From the NCBI GenBank assembly GCA_021204285.1, contig JAJPZP010000088.1, positions 1 through 8,271 on the forward strand: a stretch of 8,271 nucleotides of DNA, in the 5' to 3' direction. How positions within the stretch are numbered: position 1 is the stretch's first letter; each line of letters begins with the position of its first letter. The notes below the pieces were generated by a model that worked only from the letters and a program-made list of their open reading frames with translations, did not search any database and was not told where the DNA came from. The DNA comes from Lachnospiraceae bacterium (GTDB lineage Bacteria > Bacillota > Clostridia > Lachnospirales > Lachnospiraceae). Shown here in pieces: positions 7,431 to 8,271 of the stretch. Position numbers and translations under genes: made by a program.

Positions 7431-8271
7431 GAATCCTGGTCTATGACACGGCGGCGGACAGTGGCGGCGCGGCGCCGGTCCTGGAAAGCGTCTATGAAGA
7501 GTTTTCGAAGGATACGAAGAATCGCTACGTCTTTGTGCTGGGACGTTACGAGCTGCAGCGACGGGCGAATATCCGGGTGCTGCGCTATCCATGGGTGAAA
7601 AAGAGTCCGCTGCATCGTCTGTATTTCGAGTGGGTCAAAGCGCCGCGTATTATAAAAAAATACCGGATTGACCGTGTGCTCTCGCTTCAGAATATCACGC
7701 TGCCCCGGGCGGGCGTGCCGCAGGATGTGTACGAGCACAATGCGCTTCCGTTCTCGGAATATCGTTTTCATCTGTGGGACGGCTACCGGCCGTGGCTGAC
7801 GCAGCAGCTGCTTGGCAGGATGATGAAACACTCGATCCGTCACGCGCAGAAGGTCATGGTGCAGACACGCTGGATGAAGGAGGCGATCGTTCAGCAGTGC
7901 GGGATTCCTGAGAAAAAGGTGGAAGTGAAGTTCCCGGTGGTGGAGATGCTGCAGGCCGGACCCTGGCAGATGGACGATTCGCGTCCCGTTTTCCTCTATC
8001 CGGCGAACGCTTCGGCTTATAAGAATCACCGCACGCTGCTTGCGGCCTGCGAACTTCTGAAGGAGCGGGGCTTTACTGATTATCATATGATCTGGACGGT
8101 GACGGGAGAAGAAAATGACGGGATCTGTGAGCTGAAAAAAGCGGCGGAGCGGGAGCGGCTGCCGATTGTGTTTCAAGGCCCGGTGGCGCGTCGCGAGCTC
8201 TTCGATCTCTATGCCTCGTCCATCCTGGTATTCCCATCTTACGTGGAGACGGTGGGGATGCCGCTTCTGGA
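7427..8271 (+). CDS. Glycosyltransferase family 4, 3'-partial
   Basis: The ATG overlaps the upstream stop (ATGA) and the frame stays open for 281 full codons to the right edge. The first residues, MRILVYDTAADSGGA, form the opening strand and glycine-rich loop of a GT-B protein. A segment reading VYEHNALPFSEYRF (from about residue 106) and a later FPSYVETVGMPLL (ending at the edge) match GT4 transferases; the last motif is the start of the E-x7-E donor-binding element of retaining enzymes, cut off at its second glutamate position (the final bases GA fit Glu). YPANASAYKNH marks the start of the donor-binding domain. Roughly 70-100 residues are probably missing. It differs clearly from the GT4 at 1167, so it likely forms a different linkage. 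No clear Shine-Dalgarno precedes it, so translation is probably coupled to the upstream gene. Donor and acceptor are unknown. Confidence 0.9.
   Translation, partial: MRILVYDTAADSGGAAPVLESVYEEFSKDTKNRYVFVLGRYELQRRANIRVLRYPWVKKSPLHRLYFEWVKAPRIIKKYRIDRVLSLQNITLPRAGVPQDVYEHNALPFSEYRFHLWDGYRPWLTQQLLGRMMKHSIRHAQKVMVQTRWMKEAIVQQCGIPEKKVEVKFPVVEMLQAGPWQMDDSRPVFLYPANASAYKNHRTLLAACELLKERGFTDYHMIWTVTGEENDGICELKKAAERERLPIVFQGPVARRELFDLYASSILVFPSYVETVGMPLL

Noticed and set aside
7648..7658. Run of seven A residues in the last glycosyltransferase (a similar run lies near 5501), considered as a slippage or frameshift site
   Set aside because: The reading frame continues intact through both runs with family motifs on both sides, so there is no sign of programmed or accidental frameshifting.
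7328..8176. 282-codon minus-strand frame opposite the last glycosyltransferase
   Set aside because: Codon-aligned with the GT4 frame over most of its length. The + strand frame gives clear GT4 motifs and a coupled start, so it is the real gene even though it has no stop in the window.
1..8271. Internal promoters, terminators, tandem repeats, CRISPR arrays, insertion sequences and tRNA genes
   Set aside because: The genes leave only 18 bases uncovered, and no hairpin followed by a T-run, no repeated units and no transposase or tRNA-like sequence were noticed by eye.

Overview
The window is an uninterrupted stretch of a surface-polysaccharide (capsule, exopolysaccharide or secondary cell-wall polymer) biosynthesis operon. 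All genes are on the + strand and tightly packed. Strong AGGAG-type ribosome binding sites, four overlapping gene junctions, and protein styles typical of Gram-positive anaerobes suggest a member of the Bacillota, most likely class Clostridia (Lachnospiraceae-like) with fairly GC-rich codon use. This placement is inferred from the look of the proteins and was not tested by any search.

Layout: (1) positions 2-1174, 5'-truncated polyprenyl-phosphate sugar-phosphate transferase, the initiating membrane enzyme; (2) 1167-2423, GT4 glycosyltransferase of the WbuB-like type; (3) 2413-4071, heparinase II/III-family protein with no signal peptide, starting at GTG; (4) 4068-5291, WecC-type UDP-N-acetyl-D-mannosamine dehydrogenase; (5) 5310-7430, 706-residue fusion of a medium-chain dehydrogenase domain and a Gfo/Idh/MocA oxidoreductase domain; (6) 7427-8271, start of a second GT4 glycosyltransferase that runs off the right edge. 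Junctions overlap by 8, 11, 4 and 4 bases; the only intergenic gap is 18 bases (5292-5309). There is no room for an internal promoter or terminator between genes, and none was seen; the operon promoter and both ends of the cluster lie outside the window.

How the genes fit together: gene 1 loads the first sugar-1-phosphate onto undecaprenyl phosphate. The two GT4 enzymes add further sugars. WecC oxidises a UDP-N-acetylhexosamine (probably UDP-ManNAc) to the uronate donor. The heparinase-like protein belongs to a family that acts on uronic-acid glycans, so it plausibly acts on the product. The fused oxidoreductase probably modifies a sugar by coupled oxidation and reduction, but its substrate is unknown. 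The most interesting part is genes 3-5: a lyase-like protein without a secretion signal, a uronate-donor dehydrogenase and a two-domain oxidoreductase, expressed as one coupled block inside a biosynthetic operon. No RNA genes, mobile elements, CRISPR arrays or notable repeats were seen, and no gene-free stretch exceeds 18 bases.
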